From: Methanolinea sp. SDB
GTDB lineage: Archaea > Halobacteriota > Methanomicrobia > Methanomicrobiales > Methanospirillaceae
DNA length: 5,393 nt
Direction of reading: 5' to 3'
Assembly: GCA_001412335.1 (NCBI GenBank)
Contig: LKUF01000376.1
Span: forward strand, 1 to 5,393
In this document: piece after piece, positions 1-5,287 of the stretch
How positions within the stretch are numbered: position 1 is the stretch's first letter
Layout: each line of letters starts with the position of its first letter
Translations under genes and position numbers: made by a program
The notes under the pieces: generated by a model
Database searches by the model: none
Seen by the model: the letters and a program-made list of their open reading frames with translations, nothing else
Told to the model about the DNA's origin: nothing

Positions 1-189
1 TCATCCCCCGCAGGGGCAGACGTCTATCTTGACGGGGTACAGAAAGGGACTACCCCGGTCACCATCACCGGGGTCTCCACCGGTTTACACATGATCAGGG
101 TGACCCTGCCGGGATACGAGGATTATTCGACCAGGGTCATAACCCCGAACGACAAGACGGTTCACGCAAACCTGAAGGTCGTCAGGACC
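1..189 (+). repeat. PEGA repeat 1 (coding)
   Basis: This is the first copy of a 69-codon repeat; its beginning is cut by the window edge. Bases 12-32 are identical to 219-239, and the first 50 bases match 208-257 at about 43 positions. The second half (from GTCACCATCACCGG) matches 421 onward, including the block coding GYEDYS at 112-129 and 475-492. The similarity at DNA level suggests a recent duplication or gene conversion within the gene. Confidence 0.8.
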
Positions 190-1119
190 GGAACGCTCTC
201 GGTGACCTCAAACCCCGTAGGGGCAGACGTCTATCTTGATGGTGTATATAAAGGGACAACATCCGGAGAGGAGTACTGGATTGAGAGAGACCCCCCCCTT
301 ATAGGACGAGGACCCGGAGAGTATCCTGAGTATACAGGGAAACCACCCGAAGAAGCAACCAGTTGTCTTGACTATTTTATACGAAACATGTTTTTCATAT
401 CGAAATGGGAATACCAACCAGTCACCATTACCGGGATCCCCTTCGGTCAGCACAACCTTCGGGTGAACCGGTCAGGATACGAGGATTATTCGTCCTGGAT
501 CATGATTCCGGAGGATAAGGAGATTCACGTAAGCCTGAAATTTGCTGGAGAAGTCATCGTCATCTATTCAAAACCGAACATCTACCTGTACAGTGACCGG
601 GACCTCACCGCCCGGGTGCGCCTTTTCCCGGAGACTGCCATCACGGTCTCCGACCCGCCATACAGGCCCGGGATAGGGTGGATGGCGGAGATAGAAAACG
701 GCAGTCTCAACGGGCAGGGCGATTTCCTCTTCTACGAAGGCACCGGGCATTTTTCCGGGTGGCAGAAGGAAGAGGGCTACGTCATCCGGGGGGCTTATCG
801 TGAGCAGGACATGGCGTCCATGCTTGGAGAGTTCGGGTTCAATGAAAAGGAGACCGATGAATTCATCGAGTACTGGGCGTGTCACCTCGCCGGCGACGGC
901 GACTACGTCCTCTATCCCCAGGAAACCGACATGGTGAACCAAGCCATGCCGCTCTCCATCGTCCCGGAACCTGATGCGGTCAGCCGCATCTGGTTCTGCG
1001 CAGAATCGTTTGTGTCCGCTCCTGAACCGGTCACCAACCCGGAAAAGATCGTCCGTGAAGGGTTCTTTGTCGTGGAATGGGGGGTTATCATCCAGGATGA
1101 AACAATCTGGGATAGATGA
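1..1119 (+). CDS. PEGA-repeat surface protein, 3' part (5' end outside window)
   Basis: The reading frame is open from the first base, so the gene begins before the window; the first in-window ATG (91) is internal. 372 codons are visible (numbered from base 1). Residues 1-63 form one PEGA repeat (ADVYLDGVQKGTTPVTITG, then GYEDYS at 38-43). Residues 65-185 form a second one (ADVYLDGVYKGTT ... PVTITG, GYEDYS at 159-164), interrupted by 52 extra residues (88-139). Residues 186-372 are a separate domain starting IYSKPNIYLYS (189-198) and ending GFFVVEWG (354-361). It resembles a domain I recall from secreted proteins of Firmicutes and archaea (KPVIYLYP near the start, EFIxYW in the middle, VVEWGG at the end), with no function known to me. 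PEGA repeats are known from archaeal S-layer-like and other extracellular proteins, so a cell-surface location is likely, but the signal peptide is off-window. The downstream T-tracts suggest the transcript ends here. Confidence 0.88.
   Translation, partial: SSPAGADVYLDGVQKGTTPVTITGVSTGLHMIRVTLPGYEDYSTRVITPNDKTVHANLKVVRTGTLSVTSNPVGADVYLDGVYKGTTSGEEYWIERDPPLIGRGPGEYPEYTGKPPEEATSCLDYFIRNMFFISKWEYQPVTITGIPFGQHNLRVNRSGYEDYSSWIMIPEDKEIHVSLKFAGEVIVIYSKPNIYLYSDRDLTARVRLFPETAITVSDPPYRPGIGWMAEIENGSLNGQGDFLFYEGTGHFSGWQKEEGYVIRGAYREQDMASMLGEFGFNEKETDEFIEYWACHLAGDGDYVLYPQETDMVNQAMPLSIVPEPDAVSRIWFCAESFVSAPEPVTNPEKIVREGFFVVEWGVIIQDETIWDR
190..555 (+). repeat. PEGA repeat 2, split by a 156-bp in-frame insert
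   Basis: This is the second copy of the PEGA repeat. Alignment with repeat 1 is continuous up to GTT (base 261) and resumes at PVTITG (base 418). The intervening 262-417 has no counterpart in repeat 1. The insert codes mostly polar and aromatic residues with one Cys, lies where a loop between strands would be expected, and keeps the frame. Confidence 0.75.
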
Positions 1120-1130
1120 AATCAATCAAC

Positions 1131-1142
1131 TTTTTCATTTTT
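1131..1142 (+). terminator. T-tract terminator after the PEGA gene
   Basis: Two T5 runs separated by CA lie 12 bases after the stop codon, with no strong hairpin. Archaeal RNA polymerase terminates at such oligo-T tracts. The next gene has its own TATA box 30 bases further on, which fits an end of transcription here. Confidence 0.55.
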
Positions 1143-1170
1143 CCACATCGTCGATCCTTTATTCAGAATA

Positions 1171-1190
1171 AAAATATATAAATGCCTTTT
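1171..1190 (+). promoter_or_regulatory. TATA box for the 1228-2794 unit
   Basis: AAAATATATAAA (1171-1182) is a good archaeal TATA box, followed by TGCCTTTT. With the usual spacing of about 25 bases, transcription would start near 1204-1207, giving a leader of roughly 20 nt before the ATG at 1228. The string TAAATGNCTTTT recurs in the promoter before the hsdM remnant. Confidence 0.65.
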
Positions 1191-1227
1191 ATCCTATCTC
1201 CAGTGATGGATTTGAAGAGACGAAGAG

Positions 1228-2055
1228 ATGGATAAGAAATTGCTCGTCAGGGGAATGGTTGTAGTCGTCCTTGGAATAATCGTGATAGTCGGCGCTGTTT
1301 TTGCACTTTTCCCGTTGAAGGGGCACTCTGGATCGTATATCCTTGCCACGCCGTACCCGGAACAAAACGAAACGTACCCAGTGGTGCGGACAGTTTCCCA
1401 GGAACTCACTGACGAGGATGTCAGGCACATCGAGACGCTGTTCAATGCATCGAAAGATTCGGCCCTTGAAGTGAGCCGGCACGCCGGCACGTTCAGATAT
1501 TCAATTCCCGACAAGGATTACCCATATTTCACCGGTGCCCAGCCGGATATTCCCTCAGATGAAGAGGCACGGATTATCGCTACCAGGTTCCTGCGTGAAC
1601 GGGGCCTCTTACCTGGCAATACTCGTTTTTCCGGGGTCAGCTTCGGTTCGGGTTACGGTGAATGTGACGGGCACTCATGCGTGGAATATGTGCTCACGAA
1701 GAGAGTGACATTCGAAAGAGAAGTTCATGGTATCCCTGTGTATGGCGGGGGTATCACCGTTACGATAGGCGAGTCCGGCGAGGTTGTCGGCGTTGACTGG
1801 AACATCCGGGATTTCGAACCTGTACCGGACCGGTATGTGAGGATCATCACACCGGAAGAGGCATACGGACGACTTTTATCCGATCAGCTTGTCATTCTCC
1901 CGATGTCCGGCAGGGAAGGCGTGGTACGCGATATCTCGCTTGTTTACTGGGAGAGGGATTATGGAGAGTACCTGCCGGTGTATGCCTTCTCCACCGATTC
2001 CCGGAAATTCTATGTATGGGCTGTCGAGTCCACCGTAAGAGGGGATGTGAAATGA
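1228..2055 (+). CDS. membrane-anchored exported protein, PepSY/YycI-like
   Basis: 275 residues. A short basic N-terminus (MDKKLLVR) is followed by one hydrophobic segment (about residues 9-30); the rest is soluble and probably outside the cell. Two N-glycosylation sequons (NET 47-49, NAS 73-75) and a close cysteine pair (C146, C151, possible disulfide) fit an external location. From about residue 109 the pattern is helix (DEEARIIATRFLRERGLLP), then strands (VHGIPVYGGGITVTIGESGEVVGVDWNI, 167-193), then a second helix (TPEEAYGRLLSD) and strands to LPVYAF. This looks like one or two PepSY/YycI-type modules, known as inhibitory or sensing domains in exported proteins; that assignment rests on pattern only. 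The ATG at 1228 is preceded by purine-rich sequence but no strong Shine-Dalgarno. The next gene starts 97 bp downstream on the same strand, so the two may be co-transcribed. No catalytic motif was seen. Confidence 0.85.
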   Translation: MDKKLLVRGMVVVVLGIIVIVGAVFALFPLKGHSGSYILATPYPEQNETYPVVRTVSQELTDEDVRHIETLFNASKDSALEVSRHAGTFRYSIPDKDYPYFTGAQPDIPSDEEARIIATRFLRERGLLPGNTRFSGVSFGSGYGECDGHSCVEYVLTKRVTFEREVHGIPVYGGGITVTIGESGEVVGVDWNIRDFEPVPDRYVRIITPEEAYGRLLSDQLVILPMSGREGVVRDISLVYWERDYGEYLPVYAFSTDSRKFYVWAVESTVRGDVK

Positions 2056-2102
2056 CAACGGGCTCTTGTTCAACCAGTCCCGGGCTATCGCAACGGGCCT
2101 GT

Positions 2103-2135
2103 GTTCCGGTTGCCTTCTACCGGGAACCCGGGAAC
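2103..2135. repeat. dyad plus tandem CCGGGAAC in the leader of the 6-TM gene
   Basis: GTTCCGG (2103-2109) faces two tandem copies of CCGGGAAC (2120-2127 and 2128-2135), so it can pair with either copy, with one bulged base. The element ends 17 bases before the ATG at 2153 and only 7 bases before its ribosome binding site. It could be a small RNA hairpin or a protein site; nothing else supports a function. Confidence 0.4.
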
Positions 2136-2141
2136 AGAACA

Positions 2142-2149
2142 GGGGTGGC
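2142..2149 (+). promoter_or_regulatory. ribosome binding site deciding the start at 2153
   Basis: AGGGGTGG resembles the archaeal Shine-Dalgarno (GGAGGTG core) and ends 3 bases before the ATG. It favours this start over the in-frame TTG 87 bases upstream. Confidence 0.5.
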
Positions 2150-2152
2150 AGG

Positions 2153-2794
2153 ATGCCGGAAAACGAAGTGACGAGCACCACGGCAGACGTGCGATACACG
2201 GGGTATGCAGCGATATCCGTGATATTTTTCAGTATTTTTGCCGTTTTTATCGGGTATATCGGCCGAATCAGCGTCCCCTATTTTGACGGTGACATATTTC
2301 CCGCAGTGTTTTTTCTCTTCGGCATGGTCTCTTTTCTCGGCGGTGCACTGTTCCTTTACCGGACGGCAGACGGCGATGATTCCTGGTATTTCCGGGTCCC
2401 GCTCATCGTATCGATAGCCGTGGTGTCTCTCTCGTCGTATCTTTCCTCTGCCCTGCAGGTCCAGGAGGTACTCCTGGTGTACCGGTATTCAGCGCTGGTG
2501 AATGCGTACATCGGATCGCTTGCATTCATCCTGCTCGCACCGCTCTCTGCTCTCTTCTTCCATTCGATACCAGTTCTCAGGAGAGGATGCGTGAGCGGCC
2601 ACGTCGTCGTCTCACTCGCCGCGAGCCTGTTATCCGGACTGATGCTCTTCGGTATGCTGCAGGGCGACGTGATTCTCTTTCCCCATCCGAGCGAGTCCCT
2701 CTTCGGCTTCTGTTCCTGGTTCTACCTGCTGTTCGGGCTGCCGGCCATCGGCATCATATTTCTTGTCACATCTCCAAGGGTCGGGCATCCATGA
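2153..2794 (+). CDS. six-helix integral membrane protein, function unknown
   Basis: 213 residues from the ATG at 2153. I chose this start because GGGGTGG (2143-2149), close to the archaeal Shine-Dalgarno, sits a few bases upstream, and because an earlier in-frame TTG (2066) would add an unconserved-looking polar leader without a binding site. Predicted helices are about 17-36, 48-69, 80-101, 113-137, 149-169 and 183-206, with short loops. No charged or catalytic motif typical of a transporter or protease was seen, and I do not recognise the family. It follows the PepSY-like gene on the same strand with no terminator-like T-run between them. A shared role at the membrane is a guess from proximity. 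Confidence 0.8.
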   Translation: MPENEVTSTTADVRYTGYAAISVIFFSIFAVFIGYIGRISVPYFDGDIFPAVFFLFGMVSFLGGALFLYRTADGDDSWYFRVPLIVSIAVVSLSSYLSSALQVQEVLLVYRYSALVNAYIGSLAFILLAPLSALFFHSIPVLRRGCVSGHVVVSLAASLLSGLMLFGMLQGDVILFPHPSESLFGFCSWFYLLFGLPAIGIIFLVTSPRVGHP

Positions 2795-2835
2795 GCGAAC
2801 AAAAGCCTGGTGGGACTGCGTAGTGCGGCTGCCCG

Positions 2836-3076
2836 GCTGATGGTGGTGAAGGGCAGGGTTTTGTTCCCCTGGCTGTCGGCCCACCAGACAGGGTGGAATA
2901 TCTGGAGCAGGAGGTGAGAGTCCAGGGAAAAGGTTATCTGAGTGATATTCGCCCCCTGATCGTAGATAAACCGGATAAACCGCTTTCCGTCCTCATCGGC
3001 CCCCGGGACATACTGGTAACTTGCGGGGTGGCAGAAATCAACCTGCATGTCGACAATGAGCAGATGATTCTTTCAC
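2836..3076 (-). pseudogene. N-terminal half of a nicotinamidase/isochorismatase-type cysteine hydrolase
   Basis: On the minus strand, codons from 3063 down read LLIVDMQVDFCHP, then YVPGADED, SLDSH, IFHPVWWADSQGN and PFTTIS (ending at 2836). These match the N-terminal half of the nicotinamidase (PncA)/isochorismatase-like family: VDMQ carries the catalytic Asp and the DxH of SLDSH supplies metal ligands. Family members run to about 180-230 residues and need a later Lys and the nucleophilic Cys. Here the similarity stops after about 75 residues, and both are absent before the frame runs into sequence antisense to the 6-TM gene. In frame, a TGA (3075-3073) lies only eight codons before the Met of VDMQ. 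A GTG at 3076 would give MKES then LLIVDM if one T were removed, pointing to a single-base frameshift near the original start. The 3' end was presumably lost in a deletion near 2830. I judge it nonfunctional. Confidence 0.78.
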
Positions 3077-3341
3077 CGGTCTGTACTTGCCGCGGGACGA
3101 TTGGCACGGGCCGGCCGGGTAGCTATTGCAGCTATGTCCGGATGGAAGAATGTCCTGTTTTCACCCGTATCCGAGAAATGGGATATTTTCTGCTCGAATT
3201 TTTCCTCGGTAAACTCGTGAATATCTGTTGTTTCAGATATGTGAGGGCTGTTACAGCGAGTTAATTCTGTAAGATCCAAAGAGAGTCCGCGGGCTTGTCC
3301 TGAAATTCGCCGGACCGGAAATATCTGTATCCACATCGAAC
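3077..3341. other. stretch without a convincing gene
   Basis: Between the hydrolase remnant and the hsdM promoter I see no recognisable gene. A minus-strand frame is open here (3396-3076) and ends at the TGA just ahead of the hydrolase remnant. Its part from about 3260 to 3130 has a plausible codon pattern (TDIHEFTEEKFEQKISHFSDTGENR), but it matches nothing I know and spans the hsdM promoter. It may be leftover coding sequence of the hydrolase's former neighbour or plain noncoding DNA. Confidence 0.4.
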
Positions 3342-3360
3342 CAATAATTAAATGTCTTTT
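3342..3360 (+). promoter_or_regulatory. TATA box for the hsdM-remnant/fic unit
   Basis: CAATAATTAAAT (3342-3353) is followed by GTCTTTT. The expected transcription start is near 3375-3378, directly at or 1-4 bases before the ATG at 3379, so the mRNA may be leaderless or nearly so. The string TAAATGTCTTTT (3349-3360) matches the promoter at 1179-1190 in 11 of 12 positions. Confidence 0.55.
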
Positions 3361-3378
3361 CTTATCATGAGATAGGAT

Positions 3379-3807
3379 ATGGATAATTATCAGCACATCG
3401 CCAGTTTTATCCGGAATGTTGCAGACGATGTCCTCCGCGATGATTTTAAGCGGTTAAAATATCCGGAAATCATCCTGCCGTTTACGGTGCTGCGTTGTGT
3501 CGACTGTGTGCTTGCACCGACCAAGGAGGATGTGCTGCAGAAATACAATAAACTGAAAGGATATATCAAGGACCTCGATACGGACAATACTCATTCAGTA
3601 ATCTCGTCTTTAAAAAATAACCATCAGGATACGACGTTCGATACTATGATCTACAAACCATCATATGGGATTTCCTGGACAAGGGAGAGGAGTTTCACCG
3701 GGCCCAAATATAATCGCGCATCGTCCGGACGGTTTCAGGAGACACGGGGCAATATCAAGACGCTTGAGGTAGAGTTCCTCGAGATGGTGAAGGGGATGGT
3801 GGGATGA
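3379..3807 (+). pseudogene. hsdM: type I restriction-modification M subunit remnant, internally deleted
   Basis: 142 residues, against about 480-550 for HsdM. Residues 1-57 match the HsdM N-terminal domain: IASFIRNVADDVLRDDFKRLKYPEIILPFTVLRCVDCVLAPTKEDVLQKY has the family pattern of FIW-VAD-LRGD-Y, ILPFTVLRRLDCVL-PTK and VL-Y. Residues about 103-142 fit the extreme C-terminus of HsdM: the FT at 106-107 lies the usual 20 residues before IKTLEVEFLEM (compare FTRHFY...EEIDADIKTLEAEI). Everything between is missing, including the SAM-binding region and the NPPF/Y catalytic motif, so it cannot methylate DNA. The frame is nevertheless open to the natural end, and the stop overlaps the fic start (ATGA). 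Residues 60-100 are AT-rich, low-similarity sequence around the deletion junction. It might still be translated, either as a passive leader for fic or as a small protein with a new role. Confidence 0.72.
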
Positions 3808-4913
3808 CGGTGACGCCCTATATGCCGGAGCCGCTTCCCCCGGCCGGGATTGATTGGGAGTGCCATATTACACAGATAGCGGCGGCGAACCGTGCTCTTG
3901 CGCGGTATGACGGAATTCTCCAGGCAATCCCAAACCCCGAGATCCTGCTCTCGCCGCTCCTGACACAGGAGGCGGTGCTGTCCTCAAGGATAGAGGGGAC
4001 GCAGGCCTCGCTCGAGGATGTCCTGCGGTTTGAGGCGAATCCGAGGGAGCCGATCAGCGATGCGGCCCGTGAAGACATCCAGGAGATTATCAACTACCGG
4101 AAGGCGTTGCACGCTGCGGTAGATGCTCTGAAAACCCGGCAACTGGATGTTGCGCTGGTCTGCGATCTGCATCAGATCCTGCTTGCCGGCAGCAGAGGTA
4201 TGGACCGGGAGCCGGGGTGCATCAGGGAGATCCAGAACTTCATCGGGCGGGATACAAATATCGAGCACGCGGTCTTCGTTCCGCCGGAGCCGGAGCAGAT
4301 TCCCGGGGCCCTCGAGGACTGGGCGGTGTACCTGCAACGCGAGGAGAAGGATGTACTCGTCCAGCTCTCCGTCCTCAAGGCACAGTTCGAACTTATACAT
4401 CCGTTCTGCGATGGTAACGGGCGTATCGGGCGGATGCTTGTCCCGCTGATCCTATACGAGAAGCGACTGATCACAAGCCCGATGTTCTATATCAGCGCCT
4501 ACCTTGAGCGCCACCGACCGGAATACTATACACGCCTGCTCGCGGTCTCGCAGGAAAGGGACTGGAACGGCTGGATCGCGTTCTTCCTCCACGCCATCGA
4601 GGCGCAGGCAGAGGAGAACGGCCGGAAGGCGAAGGCAATTCTTGCCCTGTACGACGAGATGAAACAGACGGTGCCTGAGATCACGCGGTCGCAGTATGCC
4701 ATTGCTGCGATCGACGCAATCTTTCAGACGCCGATCTTCAGTTCGTCGGAGTTTTACGACATGTCGGGGATGCCAAGGAGAGCCGCAGAGCGGATCCTTC
4801 AGCAACTGCGTGAATTTGATGTTATTGCCGTCCTTGCTGAGGGCGGCGGGCGGCGTCCCACGACGTACGTCTTTTCCCACCTGATCGCCATCACCGAGGG
4901 GGGCCGATTGTGA
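3804..4913 (+). CDS. fic: Fic family AMP-transferase, self-inhibited class, with C-terminal winged helix
   Basis: 369 residues, normal full length. The Fic active-site motif HPFCDGNGRIGR (199-210) is intact, with the catalytic His199 and the phosphate-binding GNGR. The N-terminal part has SSRIEG (60-65), matching the (S/T)xxxE(G/N) inhibitory helix, with Glu64 expected to block ATP placement; this makes it a class II, self-inhibited Fic. HAVFVPPEPEQIP (155-167) is the target-docking flap. Residues about 305-355 (SSSEFYDMSGMPRRAAERILQQLREFDVI...GRRPTTYVF) form a winged helix-turn-helix, as in many Fic proteins with a Fic/DUF4172-like N-terminus. Fic enzymes transfer AMP to Ser, Thr or Tyr of a target protein in the cytoplasm; the target here is unknown. 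The ATG overlaps the stop of the hsdM remnant, so translation is probably coupled. Fic genes are commonly found between hsdM and hsdS in type I operons, and this position supports that origin. hsdS and hsdR are not present downstream. Confidence 0.93.
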   Translation: MTVTPYMPEPLPPAGIDWECHITQIAAANRALARYDGILQAIPNPEILLSPLLTQEAVLSSRIEGTQASLEDVLRFEANPREPISDAAREDIQEIINYRKALHAAVDALKTRQLDVALVCDLHQILLAGSRGMDREPGCIREIQNFIGRDTNIEHAVFVPPEPEQIPGALEDWAVYLQREEKDVLVQLSVLKAQFELIHPFCDGNGRIGRMLVPLILYEKRLITSPMFYISAYLERHRPEYYTRLLAVSQERDWNGWIAFFLHAIEAQAEENGRKAKAILALYDEMKQTVPEITRSQYAIAAIDAIFQTPIFSSSEFYDMSGMPRRAAERILQQLREFDVIAVLAEGGGRRPTTYVFSHLIAITEGGRL

Positions 4914-4937
4914 ATATTCTCGTGCCGGCAACCCCGT

Positions 4938-5101
4938 TTGTGTGTATCAAATTCTAGATCCAATACACACAACGAACTTTGTGCATAACAGTGTATTCAC
5001 AAACCTTAACCCGGGGAGTGGTTGTGCGACACCTGCGATCCACAACAGGATTTGTGCGACATAAACTTCATTTCGTGTCGCATAAATTGCGTTGTGCGAC
5101 A
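4938..5101. repeat. alternating inverted array of nine TTGTG motifs
   Basis: Nine copies of a 10-base motif beginning TTGTG (one TTATG) alternate strictly in orientation. Plus copies: 4938, 4979, 5022, 5052 and 5092. Minus copies: 4963-4972, 4993-5002, 5036-5045 and 5076-5085. They form four successive hairpins: 4938-4947/4963-4972 (10 bp, perfect), 4978-4987/4994-5003 (9 of 10), 5021-5026/5041-5046 (6 bp, perfect) and 5051-5061/5076-5086 (11 bp with one G-T). Hairpin centres are about 35-43 bases apart. The last three plus copies share TTGTGCGACA exactly. It may be an operator array, a structured RNA or remnants of small mobile repeats. Confidence 0.7.
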
Positions 5102-5103
5102 CC
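5021..5103. repeat. 13-bp direct repeat GTTGTGCGACACC
   Basis: GTTGTGCGACACC occurs at 5021-5033 and again at 5091-5103. With one mismatch the match extends over 17 bases (GTTGTGCGACACC, then one variable base, then GCG). The copies lie 70 bp apart and are part of the TTGTG array. Confidence 0.8.
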
Positions 5104-5110
5104 GGCGGGG

Positions 5111-5174
5111 GACAATGATCAGAGAGTGGCATTGTCGGCCAGGTCTGACAGAATTCGAAACGCGCTTCGTTTCG
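5111..5174. repeat. two further short hairpins
   Basis: GACAATG (5111-5117) pairs perfectly with CATTGTC (5130-5136) around a 12-base loop. CGAAACG (5156-5162) pairs perfectly with CGTTTCG (5168-5174) around a 5-base loop. They do not share the TTGTG core but continue the chain of inverted repeats to the right. Confidence 0.55.
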
Positions 5175-5258
5175 TTATCACCGATTCTGGACGACCGTAA
5201 TCCGGTTTGATACTTGAAAAATTCCGATGGCTTACTGTATCTGTGGAAGGTGCCATAG

Positions 5259-5287
5259 AAAAAAGTCGGATAGGATGTATGTAAAAA
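5259..5287 (-). terminator. T-tracts downstream of tRNA-Thr
   Basis: On the minus strand a T5 run (5287-5283) and then a T6 run (5264-5259) follow the tRNA by 32 and 55 bases. Such oligo-T tracts end archaeal transcripts. The first is preceded by the AGGG...CCCT stem of the tRNA-like fragment. Confidence 0.5.

Noticed and set aside
568..1125. Long minus-strand open frame antisense to the PEGA gene
   Set aside because: It is a shadow of the high-GC coding sequence on the plus strand, where clear domain motifs are present.
2066..2152. Upstream TTG start for the six-helix membrane protein
   Set aside because: TTG without a binding site would add 29 polar residues before the first helix; the ATG at 2153 has a good upstream GGGGTGG.
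2910..2918. Perfect Shine-Dalgarno-like GGAGGTGAG on the plus strand
   Set aside because: No start codon follows at a usable distance, and the bases are explained by the minus-strand codons for SHLLLQ in the hydrolase remnant.
2893..3264. Plus-strand open frame of 123 codons starting GTG
   Set aside because: It lies opposite the minus-strand hydrolase remnant with codons in exact register, so its good codon pattern is a reflection of that gene. The product matches nothing I know, and there is no convincing binding site before the GTG.
3073..3396. Minus-strand open frame of 107 codons
   Set aside because: It begins inside the hsdM 5' end, runs through its promoter and matches no family I recognise. 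Only the middle has a coding look, so I did not call a gene.
3379..4913. Classical FicTA toxin-antitoxin pair with the first gene as antitoxin
   Set aside because: The inhibitory SSRIEG motif is inside Fic itself, and the upstream product is recognisably HsdM ends rather than a FicA-type antitoxin with its own inhibitory helix. It is kept only as a hypothesis of a derived pair.
4938..5103. CRISPR array
   Set aside because: The repeated core is only 10-13 bp, alternates in orientation and is spaced 15-43 bp irregularly. There are no uniform repeats and spacers and no cas genes.
4979..5210. Small plus-strand open frames (73 and 62 codons) after fic
   Set aside because: They read through the inverted repeats, overlap each other in different frames and have repeat-driven products (VRHK/VSHK), with no binding site or promoter.
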